Shown: positions 9,175 to 19,385, counted from the stretch's first letter. The stretch: 64,000 bases of DNA from Alphaproteobacteria bacterium (GCA_021732145.1 JAKFVN010000002.1:1-64000); one strand, 5' to 3'. Notes: generated from the sequence alone by a model not told the origin. Translations and numbers: made by a program.

Positions 9175-10035
9175 ATGATGCAAGTAGAGCAGGATCAAGC
9201 ATTGCGCATTTTAATGTCGGCAGGCGAAGCGCCGGATGAGAAGCTTGATATTGGCGAAGTGGCGCTCGCGCTCGCCGCGATTGAAGAAAATGCGCAGGAC
9301 AATATCGCGGCGCTGCCATCCTACCGTTCATTCCTTGATATGATTGTGCGCGACATCATGCGCAAGGGCGGCGATTTATCATCCGCTAAGCCAACCCTTG
9401 ATGAGCAGATTTTATTATTGCGCAACACGCTGGTGCATAATTACGGCTTCACCGGCGACCGCGACAGTTACAATAGTTTGGAAAACGCGAACCTGATGCG
9501 CGTGATTGACCGGCGCAAAGGGCTGCCCGTGGCGCTCGGTATTCTCTACTTACACATTGCGCGCAAGCTTGAATGGAAGATGGTGGGACTTAGCTTTCCC
9601 GGGCATTTTTTGCTGCGATTGGAAGTGGGCAGTGACCGCGTCATTCTAGACCCGTTCGATAATTGCGTGGTGCGCCACACGATTGATTTGCGCGAGCTTT
9701 TGAAATCAACCCAGGGGCTGGATGCCGAGCTATTGCCCGAACATTATGAACCGGTGAGCGACCGCCAGGTGCTGCTGCGCTTGCAGAACAACATCAAGAT
9801 GCGCCGCTTGCAGCATGGCGCATTGGAAAAGGCGGTTGACTGCTTGCAAACGATGGTGCTGTTCGCGCCCGCCGAAGCGATGCTGTGGCGCGAGCTTGGG
9901 TTATTTCATGGCAAGATAGGCAACATCAAAAGCGCGGTCACCGCGCTGGAAACCTTCATGAAACTGGGCGTGCCGGAAAGTTTGAAACACCAAACCGCGC
10001 TCATCCTGCAAAAGCTGCGTTCAGGATTGCAATAA
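9175..10035 (+). CDS. SirB1-type transglutaminase-like/TPR protein
   Basis: RRKGLPVALGILYLHIARKLEWKMVGLSFPGHFLLRLE plus C-terminal TPR-like segment. Confidence 0.85.
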   Translation: MMQVEQDQALRILMSAGEAPDEKLDIGEVALALAAIEENAQDNIAALPSYRSFLDMIVRDIMRKGGDLSSAKPTLDEQILLLRNTLVHNYGFTGDRDSYNSLENANLMRVIDRRKGLPVALGILYLHIARKLEWKMVGLSFPGHFLLRLEVGSDRVILDPFDNCVVRHTIDLRELLKSTQGLDAELLPEHYEPVSDRQVLLRLQNNIKMRRLQHGALEKAVDCLQTMVLFAPAEAMLWRELGLFHGKIGNIKSAVTALETFMKLGVPESLKHQTALILQKLRSGLQ

Positions 10036-10038
10036 AAT

Positions 10039-10773
10039 TTACTGAAGGCGGCTGTTTCCGGGGCTGGTGTGCCATGCCTTTTCAATCAAGGCTGCTCTGG
10101 CGGCATCACCGTTGGCGGCGGCCTTGCGGTTATCCAATACGGGCGCAGCCGCCGATGCATCGCTGCGGTTATCTTCCAGCACGCGTTTCACAGCGCCGTT
10201 TAAAACACCGATGGTGTATTCATCATATCCCGTCAAACTGCGGCGAACGGTTTCCTGCCCCAAAAAGGTTCTGGTTCTGAATGTACCCGCTGCTTCATCC
10301 TGCGCCATCAACGCCGTAATTTGCTTATGCCACACGGCCATCAACTGGCCGCGCACGCCAAAACTTTGCGTGAAGTTTCCATTTAATACGCTGAATATAT
10401 CCAATGCACGGCTGGCAATGCCTTCAGGGCCAATGCCTGGAGAAGATGGGCGTTGCTCACACTTACGCTCGCCCGCTGCTTCGCAAAGCGCTTTCACCGC
10501 AGCATCAACCGCTTTGGTTTTTTGCTGGGCATTTTTGGTATGGCTTGCAACAAAACTGTAAAAATCGGTGCGCACTAACGGGTCAGCAACATGCTTGGCG
10601 ATTTTTTCTGCATAGGCTAAAATGCTGTCGCGCTCATCGTATTTAAAAGCTTCTTTTAATTCCGCCAAGGCGGCTGCGGGATTATCCGGCAAACGTGCGG
10701 CGACTTCCACATGCGCATCGGCAAATTCAGCGTCTGTAATGTCGCGGCTTGGGGGTGTAGTCTTGTTGCTCAT
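10039..10773 (-). CDS. Hypothetical protein
   Basis: 244-aa ORF, the longest in the interval. Confidence 0.6.
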   Translation of the reverse strand: MSNKTTPPSRDITDAEFADAHVEVAARLPDNPAAALAELKEAFKYDERDSILAYAEKIAKHVADPLVRTDFYSFVASHTKNAQQKTKAVDAAVKALCEAAGERKCEQRPSSPGIGPEGIASRALDIFSVLNGNFTQSFGVRGQLMAVWHKQITALMAQDEAAGTFRTRTFLGQETVRRSLTGYDEYTIGVLNGAVKRVLEDNRSDASAAAPVLDNRKAAANGDAARAALIEKAWHTSPGNSRLQ

Positions 10774-10871
10774 ATCCTATTTCCTTGGCAATGAAACTAA
10801 GCCTTGGTTTTACTTTCAAAAAGTGTTTTTTGGCCTTTCTTTTTTAAGATTTGCGTCTAACGTTATGCCTT

Positions 10872-11822
10872 ATGAGTAAAAAATTACGCATCGCACTGCA
10901 AATGGATCCCCTTCAGGGGATTAACGTACATGGCGACAGCACTTTTGTGCTGGGCCTGGGCGCTCAGGAACTGGGCCACACCCTTTACGGTTACCAGCCC
11001 AAAGACATGTTCTGGCAAAATGGGCGGGTGGTTGCGCGCGCGCAGGAAGTGATTTTCCGCCGCGAAGCGGGGAACCACTTCACGATTGTCGGCGACAGAA
11101 TCCTGAACATGAACCAGGATGTCGATGTGATTTTGCTGCGCCAAGACCCACCGTTTGACATGGGCTATATCACCAACACGCATTTGCTTGACCAAGTGGA
11201 TGGCCCAACCATCATCAACAACCCCATGGGCGTGCGCAACGCGCCGGAAAAACTGCTGATGCTGCGCTGGCCTGATTTATTGCCGCCAACACTGATTGCG
11301 TATGATGCGCGGGATATCACTGATTTTACGAAGCAATATGGCACGGTGGTGGCCAAGAAATTATACGGCAATGCAGGTCGCGATGTATTCCGCTTTGCAC
11401 TGACCGAACTGGACGAGCTTCTAAATCTCGCCAAGGCGCATCTTGAAAAAACCGGCGAACCCGTTTTGCTGCAACCGTTTTTGCCGGAAATTGCGCAGGG
11501 CGATAAGCGCATTATTTTATTCGATGGCAACCCCGTTGGCGTGATGCAACGCATGCCAAAGGCGGGGGAATTCCGCGCGAATTTGGCGCTTGGGGCCTCT
11601 GCCCATAAATGCGAATTAACGCCGCGCGATAAGGAAATTTGCAGCACCATCGCGCCAACCTTGCGCGACATGGGGCTTTATTTTGCGGGCATTGATGTCA
11701 TCGGCAATCACCTGATTGAAATTAACGTCACATCCCCCACCGGCCTCCAGGGCATTAATAACCTTTATGATTTAAAGGGCGATGCGCGCATGGAAATGCT
11801 GTTCTGGAAGGGCCTCGCTTAA
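10872..11822 (+). CDS. gshB: Glutathione synthetase
   Basis: MSKKLRIALQMDPLQGINVHGDSTF, ATP-grasp segments, GIDVIGNHLIEINVTSPTGLQGI. Internal Met at 10872 preferred over 10851. Confidence 0.94.
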   Translation: MSKKLRIALQMDPLQGINVHGDSTFVLGLGAQELGHTLYGYQPKDMFWQNGRVVARAQEVIFRREAGNHFTIVGDRILNMNQDVDVILLRQDPPFDMGYITNTHLLDQVDGPTIINNPMGVRNAPEKLLMLRWPDLLPPTLIAYDARDITDFTKQYGTVVAKKLYGNAGRDVFRFALTELDELLNLAKAHLEKTGEPVLLQPFLPEIAQGDKRIILFDGNPVGVMQRMPKAGEFRANLALGASAHKCELTPRDKEICSTIAPTLRDMGLYFAGIDVIGNHLIEINVTSPTGLQGINNLYDLKGDARMEMLFWKGLA

Positions 11823-11909
11823 CATACGCCTTAACCCTTTTCTGTTAATTGCTTTCAGGCCTTTGCGGTATAACTTCCCATATATTTTAAACATATTGGA
11901 ATCATACGC

Positions 11910-12317
11910 ATGCCTCTTATCCCGTCATCAACACCGCTTCCTATCACCATGCTACGCATTGTGAGCCTTGCTTCCAGTTGGACATTGGCGTCCTTGGGCG
12001 TTGCAAACCCGGCCGGCGCGCAAGATGCAGCCGAACGCCGCGAAGGCGATATCGATGTGATGGCAACCATTCCGGTGGACTGCAAATTAGATGATGCATC
12101 GCTGGCAACTGTGATTGCCGAAAAGCTGAATGCGTTTTTAACCGCAGAAAATGCAGCGGGCACATTGGGCATTAAAAAAGGCCCATATGAAGCATCCGTT
12201 TTTCCAGCCCCCATGCTGGCTTACCTAAGAGAGCGCGGCCATGTGGATATGGATGTCAGCAGCCGTGAACGCTTTAAGCGGGGCCCTCGCTTCCAGTGCG
12301 TTCGCGAACTATCCTAA
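11910..12317 (+). CDS. Hypothetical (possibly exported) protein
   Basis: 135-aa ORF with signal-like N-terminus (LASLGVANPAGAQ); start uncertain. Confidence 0.5.
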   Translation: MPLIPSSTPLPITMLRIVSLASSWTLASLGVANPAGAQDAAERREGDIDVMATIPVDCKLDDASLATVIAEKLNAFLTAENAAGTLGIKKGPYEASVFPAPMLAYLRERGHVDMDVSSRERFKRGPRFQCVRELS

Positions 12318-12386
12318 TTAAAAGTTCCTAGCTTAAATCTTCAAAACAGGTTTGAATGGGGCATCCCCCGCTCGAACAGGTTATTC

Positions 12387-13067
12387 ATGCGCCACATCAT
12401 TCTTGATACCGAAACCACCGGCTTTGATCCCTTGCAAGGCCACCGCATTGTCGAAATCGGCTGCGTTGAAATGGTGGGGCATATTGCCACCGGAAAAACC
12501 TATCAATGCTATTTGAACCCTGAACGCGAAGTGCCGGTTGAGGCGCAAAAGGTGCATGGCCTGACCGATGAATTCCTGGCCGATAAACCCTTATTCAGCC
12601 AATGCGTTGAAGCGTTTCTGGATTTCATCGGCGATGACCCGCTGGTCATTCATAACGCGCCGTTCGATATGGCGTTTTTAAACGCCGAATTGCAGCGCAT
12701 CGGCTTTCCGCCGCTTGCCAAAAACCGCGCGATTGATACGGTAATTTTGGCGCGCAAAATGTTTCCGGGCGCGCCTGCTAGCCTCGATGCCTTATGCAAA
12801 CGCTTTAAGGTCGATGCATCCAACCGCCAATTGCATGGCGCATTGCTTGACTCGCGCCTTCTTGCCGATGTGTTTGTGGAATTAACCGGCGGGAAACAAA
12901 CCGGTTTGAACATCGAATTTGGCGCAAAAACCAAAACCGAAAAAACCGCCATTAAAGCCACCACGCGCGAGGAGCGCACGTTTCCGTTATCTGCCGAAGA
13001 ACTCGCCGCGCATGATGCCGCCATTGCGGGTATCAAGGGACATATCTGGGATAAGAAAGCGTCCTAA
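12387..13067 (+). CDS. dnaQ: DNA polymerase III subunit epsilon
   Basis: [28 protein letters not shown] (ExoI), [16 protein letters not shown] (ExoII), [14 protein letters not shown] (ExoIII). Confidence 0.95.
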   Translation: MRHIILDTETTGFDPLQGHRIVEIGCVEMVGHIATGKTYQCYLNPEREVPVEAQKVHGLTDEFLADKPLFSQCVEAFLDFIGDDPLVIHNAPFDMAFLNAELQRIGFPPLAKNRAIDTVILARKMFPGAPASLDALCKRFKVDASNRQLHGALLDSRLLADVFVELTGGKQTGLNIEFGAKTKTEKTAIKATTREERTFPLSAEELAAHDAAIAGIKGHIWDKKAS

Positions 13068-13774
13068 AGCGGGGTAGATAAATTCACATCCAAGAACTTA
13101 TAGCTGCGCTCAAACGCTTGCTTGGAAGCGGCTGCATCAAAATGTTCGCCGTTAATGCGTGAAAATGCATGTTCAACGCCAGGGTAGACATAGCTTTCGA
13201 TATGCGGATTTTTTGAAACCGCATCCTTCACTTTTTTCAGAACATCGCCGTTCAGGTATTTATCGTTTTCGGCAAAATGCATCAGCAGCGGATTTTTGAT
13301 ATTGGGAACTTCATTCAGCAAATCGGCAAGGCCCACGCCGTAATAGCTGATATTGCAATTCGCATCGCTCTTTGCGGCCATTAAATAAGCCAGCTTTCCG
13401 CCCAGGCAAAAACCCATCGTGCCCACGCGGCCATTGCTGCTTTCCAATGTGCGCGATTTTTTGAGTGTGCTTTGCAAATCCTTCAGGCACAGCCCTAAAT
13501 CCATGCCGTTCATATATCCGATCGCCTGTTGCCATTCTTCCGGCGTTTTATCGGTCAGCTCCACGCCCGGTTGCTGCCGCCAGAAAATATCCGGGCAAAT
13601 GGCGTGATAGCCTTTGGCTGCCCACGCTTCGCACATGGCGCGCATCGATGCATTCACGCCAAAAATTTCCTGAATAACCAGCAAAACGGGGGCGTTGGCC
13701 TTGGTGGCTTTGGCCCAATAGGCGCCAAAGGTTTTGCCATCATGGCTTTGGATTTCAACATTAAATGGGGGCAT
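13064..13774 (-). CDS. Dienelactone hydrolase family protein
   Basis: [17 protein letters not shown] nucleophile elbow, HAFSR; internal Met (MPPFNVEIQ) as start. Confidence 0.9.
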   Translation of the reverse strand: MPPFNVEIQSHDGKTFGAYWAKATKANAPVLLVIQEIFGVNASMRAMCEAWAAKGYHAICPDIFWRQQPGVELTDKTPEEWQQAIGYMNGMDLGLCLKDLQSTLKKSRTLESSNGRVGTMGFCLGGKLAYLMAAKSDANCNISYYGVGLADLLNEVPNIKNPLLMHFAENDKYLNGDVLKKVKDAVSKNPHIESYVYPGVEHAFSRINGEHFDAAASKQAFERSYKFLDVNLSTPL

Positions 13775-13880
13775 CGGGCGCTCCTTTAAAATAGCGGGAC
13801 ATACCCATATATACTTCCTCATTGCCCGAGACAATAGACGAGCTTATTGTGCCCTCACCCCAATCCAGAAAGGTCTGCCC

Positions 13881-14153
13881 ATGAAGTTTACCGTGAATAT
13901 GGAATGCTCCCCTGAAGAAGCCCGCGCGTTTTTCGGACTGCCCGATGTGCAGCCCATGCAGCAGGCGATGATGAAGGAAATGCAGGAACGCATGATGTCC
14001 GGCATCAAGCAAATGGAACCGGATAAAATGATGCAGCAATGGCTGCCCATGAGCATGCAGGCCTTTGACCAATTCCAGAAAATGTTCTGGTCAAGCATGC
14101 AAGGTGGGGGGCAAACAGCAGCGCCCACCGTGCAAGCGGCGAATAAAAAATAG
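13881..14153 (+). CDS. Small conserved Met/Gln-rich protein (DUF6489-like)
   Basis: MKFTVNMECSPEEARAFFGLPDVQPMQQAMMKEMQERM; ATG at 13881 with upstream purine-rich RBS. Confidence 0.75.
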   Translation: MKFTVNMECSPEEARAFFGLPDVQPMQQAMMKEMQERMMSGIKQMEPDKMMQQWLPMSMQAFDQFQKMFWSSMQGGGQTAAPTVQAANKK

Positions 14154-14192
14154 CGTGCGAGTGGTTGTGCCTCTTGGCACAGAACGAGCCGC
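14154..14192 (+). repeat. Palindromic element, intergenic copy
   Basis: GCGTGCGAGTGGTTGTGCCTCTTGGCACAGAACGAGCCGC; TGTGCC/GGCACA stem. Confidence 0.8.
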
Positions 14193-14206
14193 AATAAAGG
14201 ACTCTG

Positions 14207-14518
14207 ATGTACTTCAACAATCATATCTTTTGCTGCACAAACTTGCGGCCCGAAGGCCATGAACGTGGTTCATGCGCTGGTAAGGGCAGCGAAAAACTGC
14301 GCAATTACATGAAGGATAAGGCCAAGGAATTGGGCATTCCATCAACCCGTGTGAACGGCGCGGGTTGCCTTGACCGCTGCGAATTAGGCCCCGTCATCGT
14401 CATTTATCCCGAAGGCGTGTGGTACCGCGCGGCGAATAAAAGCGACATCGATGAAATTCTGATTTCCCATGTTCAAAACGGCAAGCCGGTTGAACGCCTG
14501 ATGCTTCCCGCCAGATAA
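14207..14518 (+). CDS. (2Fe-2S) ferredoxin, thioredoxin-like fold
   Basis: HIFCCTNLRPEGHERGSCAGKGSEKLRNYMK...GCLDRCELGPVIVIYPEGVWY. Confidence 0.88.
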   Translation: MYFNNHIFCCTNLRPEGHERGSCAGKGSEKLRNYMKDKAKELGIPSTRVNGAGCLDRCELGPVIVIYPEGVWYRAANKSDIDEILISHVQNGKPVERLMLPAR

Positions 14519-14519
14519 C

Positions 14520-15857
14520 ATGTCCGGTTCTGATACCATCTATGCACTTTCATCCGCTGCGGGCAGGGCAGGGGTGGCGGTGTTCCGCGTATCGGGCGCG
14601 AATGCAAAATTCACCCTTGGCGCAATGGCGGGCGTGCAAAATCCTAAGGCCCGTCATGCGTATTTTTTGAAACTTAAAAACCAAAACGGTGAGCATCTGG
14701 ATGATGCGTTAGTGCTTTATTTTACGGGGCCAAACAGCTTTACCGGCGAAGACGTTGCCGAGTTTCACGTGCATGGCGGGCGGGCAATTATCACCGCCGT
14801 TCAATCATGCTTAAGCAGCCTTGGCTGCCGCATGGCGGAACCCGGCGAATTCACGCGCCGCGCCTTTGAAAACGGCAAGCTTGATTTAACGCAGGCCGAA
14901 GGCATCGCCGATATCATTGACGCCGAAACTGAAAGCCAGCGCGCGCAGGCTTTGAAACAAATGGGCGGCGCGTTATCACTGCTGACCCACCGATGGCGCG
15001 AACAATTACTGCGCATCCTTGCGCATCTGGAAGCGGATATTGATTTTCCGGATGAAGATTTGCCACCGGAAATTACCAAACAGCGTTTGAAAAACTTAAA
15101 CGAATTATCCGCCGAAATGGCCGCGCATTTATCCGATAAACGCGGCGGCGAGCGCCTGCGTGATGGCTTTTCCATTGCTGTATTGGGCGCGCCCAATGCC
15201 GGTAAATCCAGCCTTATTAACGCGCTCGCCCAGCGCGATGCCGCCATTGTTTCCGCGCGCGCGGGAACAACGCGCGACATTATCGAAGTGCATCTGGACG
15301 TGGCAGGATACCCTGTCATTCTTGCTGACACTGCGGGCCTGCGCGACACGGGCGATGAGATTGAAAGCGAAGGCATCAAGCGCGCCTTGAACCGCGCCGC
15401 GGAAGCCGATTTGAATATCGTGCTGTTTGATGCAACAGCAGCGCCCGATGAAACAAGTTTGAAACTGCTCAATGATAATAATGGGCGTGATAAAAGTTTT
15501 GCAGTGGTGAACAAAATTGATGTTGCAAACACCACCAAACTACCAAACGCATTTTACATCTCCGCGCAATCGGGCAAGGGCATTGCCGAATTGCTGGATG
15601 CCATTGCTGCGCGTTTAAAAACCATGCTGGATGAACAACCGGCCGCGCCACTCACGCGCGAACGCCACCGCGAAGCATTGACCCATTGCCAGCAGCATTT
15701 ACTGCGCGCGATAACGGCATATCAAGCTGGCAAACCACCTGAATTAGTGGGCGAAGATATTCGTTTAGCCACACGCGCATTGGCACGCATTACCGGCGCG
15801 GTGGATGTGGACGACATCCTCGACATCATTTTCCGTGAGTTCTGTATCGGGAAGTAA
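14520..15857 (+). CDS. mnmE: tRNA modification GTPase MnmE
   Basis: DTIYALSSAAGRAGVAVFRVSG, GAPNAGKSSLINAL, ADTAGLRDTGDEIESEGI, C-terminal FCIGK. Confidence 0.97.
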   Translation: MSGSDTIYALSSAAGRAGVAVFRVSGANAKFTLGAMAGVQNPKARHAYFLKLKNQNGEHLDDALVLYFTGPNSFTGEDVAEFHVHGGRAIITAVQSCLSSLGCRMAEPGEFTRRAFENGKLDLTQAEGIADIIDAETESQRAQALKQMGGALSLLTHRWREQLLRILAHLEADIDFPDEDLPPEITKQRLKNLNELSAEMAAHLSDKRGGERLRDGFSIAVLGAPNAGKSSLINALAQRDAAIVSARAGTTRDIIEVHLDVAGYPVILADTAGLRDTGDEIESEGIKRALNRAAEADLNIVLFDATAAPDETSLKLLNDNNGRDKSFAVVNKIDVANTTKLPNAFYISAQSGKGIAELLDAIAARLKTMLDEQPAAPLTRERHREALTHCQQHLLRAITAYQAGKPPELVGEDIRLATRALARITGAVDVDDILDIIFREFCIGK

Positions 15858-15937
15858 CAAACATAAAAATGGTTGTATACTTAAATATGGTGACTATCAT
15901 TCATCAATAACGAACGACAAACGAAGATAAATAACAA

Positions 15938-16363
15938 ATGGCAATTAGAGAACATCCGGAAAAAGGGTCTATTTTATATTGCGATTTCAATCAAGGATTC
16001 ACCGAACCTGAAATGGTAAAACGGCGTCCAGTTATTGTGGTGAGCCCAAAAATCGCAGCACGAAAAGGGCTTTGTACAGTTGTCGGATTAAGCACCACTG
16101 CGCCAAGTCCGGTAATGCCATATCATGCACAGCTTGATGTAAACCCTCCATTACCACCTTATTTCGAAAGTAAGGGGATATGGATAAAAGGTGACATGAT
16201 ATATTCTGTAGGATTTCACCGACTGGATTTTATCTCTTTTGGCAAAGATACAACCGGAAAACGTATTTACTATTTGTCAACTATTTCACCTGAGCAGCTA
16301 AAAGTTGTGCAATCATGTATACTTAGGGGTATGGGCATGCAAACATTGACAAAACACCTGTAA
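15938..16363 (+). CDS. PemK/MazF-family toxin
   Basis: GSILYCDFNQGFTEPEMVKRRPVIVVSPKIAARKGLCTVVGLSTTAP; no adjacent antitoxin ORF recognised. Confidence 0.8.
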   Translation: MAIREHPEKGSILYCDFNQGFTEPEMVKRRPVIVVSPKIAARKGLCTVVGLSTTAPSPVMPYHAQLDVNPPLPPYFESKGIWIKGDMIYSVGFHRLDFISFGKDTTGKRIYYLSTISPEQLKVVQSCILRGMGMQTLTKHL

Positions 16364-16380
16364 AATATATATGATTCGTT

Positions 16381-16463
16381 GTGGCTCTTAGGAAACTAAT
16401 CCACGTCTAAGTCCCCCACAGGGGCCGCCGTAACATCGGGTGAATGCAAATCCGGATACGGCG
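16381..16463 (+). ncRNA. Candidate structured RNA (three predicted hairpins) downstream of the PemK/MazF gene
   Basis: GTGG-ctc-TTAG-GAAA-CTAA-t-CCAC; CCCC-caca-GGGG; CGCCGTA...TACGGCG (7-bp perfect stem) containing GGGT/ATCC. Strand assumed. Confidence 0.35.
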
Positions 16464-16495
16464 CAGATAGTGCGACGTTTAGCGTATATGTAGTT

Positions 16496-17035
16496 TTATT
16501 TCTCAACAGTCTCTTTGAGATTCTTGAGACCATCCTCAAACATACCGCCGACCATCTTTTCGCAATCCATCACGATGCTCATCATCTTCTGGATGAGGCC
16601 CATCTTGCCGGACATCGACCATGTCACATTGGTGCCTTTGCCTTCTGGCTTGAAGGTGAACACGGCGGTGCTGGTGTCTTGCATGGGCTTTTCAAACTCC
16701 AGAAGCAATACGATGCGTTCATTTGGCACGCTTTCGGTAATCGTCATTTTGCCGGTGCCGACTTCCGGCTTTTCGCTGGTCCATGCCATCACTGCGCCAT
16801 TGCCCTGCGTTGCGCCGGAAAAGGTCGGGGTAGCGGCCGGGTCAAGCTTGGCCCACGGGCTCCACGCATCCCACTTATGAAGATCATTGATTTGCACAAA
16901 AACTTTCGCAACGGGGGCGTTGATCACGGTGCTGCGCGACACTTTCATGTCATCGGGCTTGGTCATCGCAATGCCAACCGCAATCAGCACAATCAAAATA
17001 AGGGCAGCAAGCAGCTTGTTAATCATGTCGGACAT
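16496..17035 (-). CDS. SRPBCC family (polyketide cyclase/START-like) protein
   Basis: STVINAPVAKVFVQINDLHKWDAWSPWAKLDPAATPTFSG; N-terminal TM helix. Confidence 0.85.
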   Translation of the reverse strand: MSDMINKLLAALILIVLIAVGIAMTKPDDMKVSRSTVINAPVAKVFVQINDLHKWDAWSPWAKLDPAATPTFSGATQGNGAVMAWTSEKPEVGTGKMTITESVPNERIVLLLEFEKPMQDTSTAVFTFKPEGKGTNVTWSMSGKMGLIQKMMSIVMDCEKMVGGMFEDGLKNLKETVEK

Positions 17036-17163
17036 GAGGGGGTTTCCTTTTGAAAGCGGAAGCTTAAAGCGGGTCGCAATTAAGTGACTATTGAATAACA
17101 TCTATTTGCAAAAAGTCAAAAATTGCTTCTTATGCCCATATAAACCTGCTAGATACTCCATCC

Positions 17164-18282
17164 ATGTCCTTCTCGTTTACGCTCCCCAAATGGTATGATT
17201 TGCATACGCATATGCGCCAGGGGGCATTGCTTGCGCCGCTGATTGAGCAGCATTTGAAAATGGGCTGCGCCGGCATTCTGGCAATGCCCAACACCAAGCC
17301 CCCCGTTGCCAAGGTTTTGAAAAGCGATGCGGGCGCTGATTTATCCATCGAAGAATATGTCTCGCAATTGAACGCCGCTGGCGGTCATGCGTTTTCCGAC
17401 ATCATTGCTCCTTTATATCTCTCGGCTGCAACCACGGCGCAGATGATTACGGCGGGCGCGCAATCTGGTTTGCTACGCGCTGCCAAATATTACCCGCCGC
17501 ATGGCACCACCAATTCTGAAAAAGCCATGTCGCTGAGCCATTTCATTCAAAACGGCGTGATTGCCGCGCTGGAAGAGCATGGCGTGGTGCTTTGCATTCA
17601 CGGCGAAAAGCACGATGTGGAAGGCGAAGCGTATTTTGGCCGCGGCACCAATGCGGAAGAAGCGTTTTATGAGGAAAAAATGCATTTACTCTGCGCCAGC
17701 TTCCCGAATTTGAAAATTGTCGCCGAGCATATTACCACCAAAATCGCCGCTGATTTTGTCAATGGATGCGGGGGTAATGTCGCGGCCACCATCACGCCGC
17801 AGCATCTGTTGTATAATGTCGGGCACATGATGCAGGGGCTGAAATATCACCTTTACTGCATGCCGGTTGTGAAATTTGAGGAAGACCGCGAAGCCCTGCG
17901 CCGTGCCGTGCTTGACCCCCTTAACACCAAATTCTTTGCGGGCACCGACAGCGCGCCGCACTGCGTGAAGGCAACGCCCTGCGGCTGCGCGGCGGGTTGC
18001 TATACGGGCGGCATTGCCCCGCAACTCTACGCACAGGCATTTGAAAACGCAGGCGCGGATTTATCAAACGCGAAAACGCAGCAAGCCTTCATCCATTTCT
18101 TGTGCACCAATGGCGCGCAGTTTTATAATCTTCCTGTGCCAAGCGAAACCTTCACGCTCTCGCGCAGGCCATCGGAAGTGCACGCGCTGAAAACCGAGCT
18201 TGGCACCATCACGCCATTGCCGATTGGCATGCTATCCACCCAGGCAACCAGCACCACGCTGAACTGGAGCGTGGAATGCTGA
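17164..18282 (+). CDS. pyrC: Dihydroorotase (class II, PyrC type)
   Basis: WYDLHTHMRQGALL, AMPNTKPP, ITPQHLLYN, FFAGTDSAPH. Confidence 0.9.
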   Translation: MSFSFTLPKWYDLHTHMRQGALLAPLIEQHLKMGCAGILAMPNTKPPVAKVLKSDAGADLSIEEYVSQLNAAGGHAFSDIIAPLYLSAATTAQMITAGAQSGLLRAAKYYPPHGTTNSEKAMSLSHFIQNGVIAALEEHGVVLCIHGEKHDVEGEAYFGRGTNAEEAFYEEKMHLLCASFPNLKIVAEHITTKIAADFVNGCGGNVAATITPQHLLYNVGHMMQGLKYHLYCMPVVKFEEDREALRRAVLDPLNTKFFAGTDSAPHCVKATPCGCAAGCYTGGIAPQLYAQAFENAGADLSNAKTQQAFIHFLCTNGAQFYNLPVPSETFTLSRRPSEVHALKTELGTITPLPIGMLSTQATSTTLNWSVEC

Positions 18283-19385
18283 TGAAGCTGCTGCATCTTC
18301 TGCCCCCTGAAGACGCGCACGCCCTTACCATTAAAGCATTGCAGCTTGGCCTTGCGCCGGAGTTGCAAAATAATTCTGATTTAAGCCTGTCGCTGTTTGG
18401 CAAAATCATCCGCAATCCCATCGGGCTTTCAGGGGGGGCAGATAAGGAAGCGGCCGCGCTGGCGGGCTGGTCAAAAATGGGCTTTGGCATAGTGGAAGCG
18501 GGCACCGTCACCATGCATGCACGAAAGGGCAATCCGCGCCCGCGCATGTGGCGCATAAAACCAGCCCGAGCGGTTGCGCCACCTGCGTCAGCAATGGGCA
18601 CAGAGCGAATGGTGCATGATTACGCAGTTGTAAACTGGCTGGGCTTGCCCGGCCAAGGCCTGCCGAATTTCGTGAAAAACCTGCGTGAATTTCATAATCA
18701 CCCATCGCGCAAGAATTTATGCGTGGGCGCAAGCATCGCATCACCCGATAATGTGCTGGCTGAGTTTGAAATGCTGGCTGAAAGCATTCAGCCATATGTC
18801 GATTATATCACGCTCAATGCATCATGCCCCAATGTTGCCGATCACAGCCACCGCATTGAAGACACGGCCGCCGCGCACATCCAAAGGGTCAAGCAAGGTG
18901 CGGGCCGCATTCCAGTATTGGTCAAGCTTGGCCCGACCAATCACAAGGAATCGCTGGAGCGAATTGTCAACGCGGCATTGGCTGCAGGCATTAATGGCTT
19001 TGTTGCAACCAACACCGTTCCTTATGCGAGCAGAGAATTACTGGGCAACGTCAATTTCGAATGGCCTGAAGCATTCAAGGACGGCGACGGCCGACCTCAA
19101 AAAGACTCTGGGAGCTTGCGCGAGCGAAGCCCAGCGGCATCTGAGCGAATTAAAGTCGGCGGATATTCCGGCAAACGGCTGCTCGATATTTCCTGCTGGA
19201 TGGTGAGTGAAATACGAAAACTGGTTCCAGAATCCATGCCTATTATCGGCGTGGGCGGTGTGCAAAGCGGGAATGATGCCAAGCGCTTGATGCGCAGCGG
19301 CGCGAACGCCATCCAGCTTTACACGGGCCTCATTTACAAAGGCCCCGCGCTGCTCAACGACATCGCCAGCGCGCTTTCAGAATAA
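18276..19385 (+). CDS. pyrD: Quinone-dependent dihydroorotate dehydrogenase with two in-frame insertions
   Basis: NPIGLSGGADKEA, VEAGTVT, TLNASCPNV, VKLGPT, GATNTV-like and GVGGVQSGNDAKRLMRSGANAIQLYTGLIYKGP motifs. Confidence 0.93.
   Translation: MLMKLLHLLPPEDAHALTIKALQLGLAPELQNNSDLSLSLFGKIIRNPIGLSGGADKEAAALAGWSKMGFGIVEAGTVTMHARKGNPRPRMWRIKPARAVAPPASAMGTERMVHDYAVVNWLGLPGQGLPNFVKNLREFHNHPSRKNLCVGASIASPDNVLAEFEMLAESIQPYVDYITLNASCPNVADHSHRIEDTAAAHIQRVKQGAGRIPVLVKLGPTNHKESLERIVNAALAAGINGFVATNTVPYASRELLGNVNFEWPEAFKDGDGRPQKDSGSLRERSPAASERIKVGGYSGKRLLDISCWMVSEIRKLVPESMPIIGVGGVQSGNDAKRLMRSGANAIQLYTGLIYKGPALLNDIASALSE
18562..18618 (+). repeat. Palindromic element, copy in pyrD
   Basis: AGCCCGAGCGGTTGCGCCACCTGCGTCAGCAATGGGCACAGAGCGAATGGTGCATGA. 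Confidence 0.85.

Noticed and set aside
14765-14775. GTTTCACGTGCATG in mnmE
   Set aside because: Half parS only; encodes the conserved EFHVHGG motif of MnmE.
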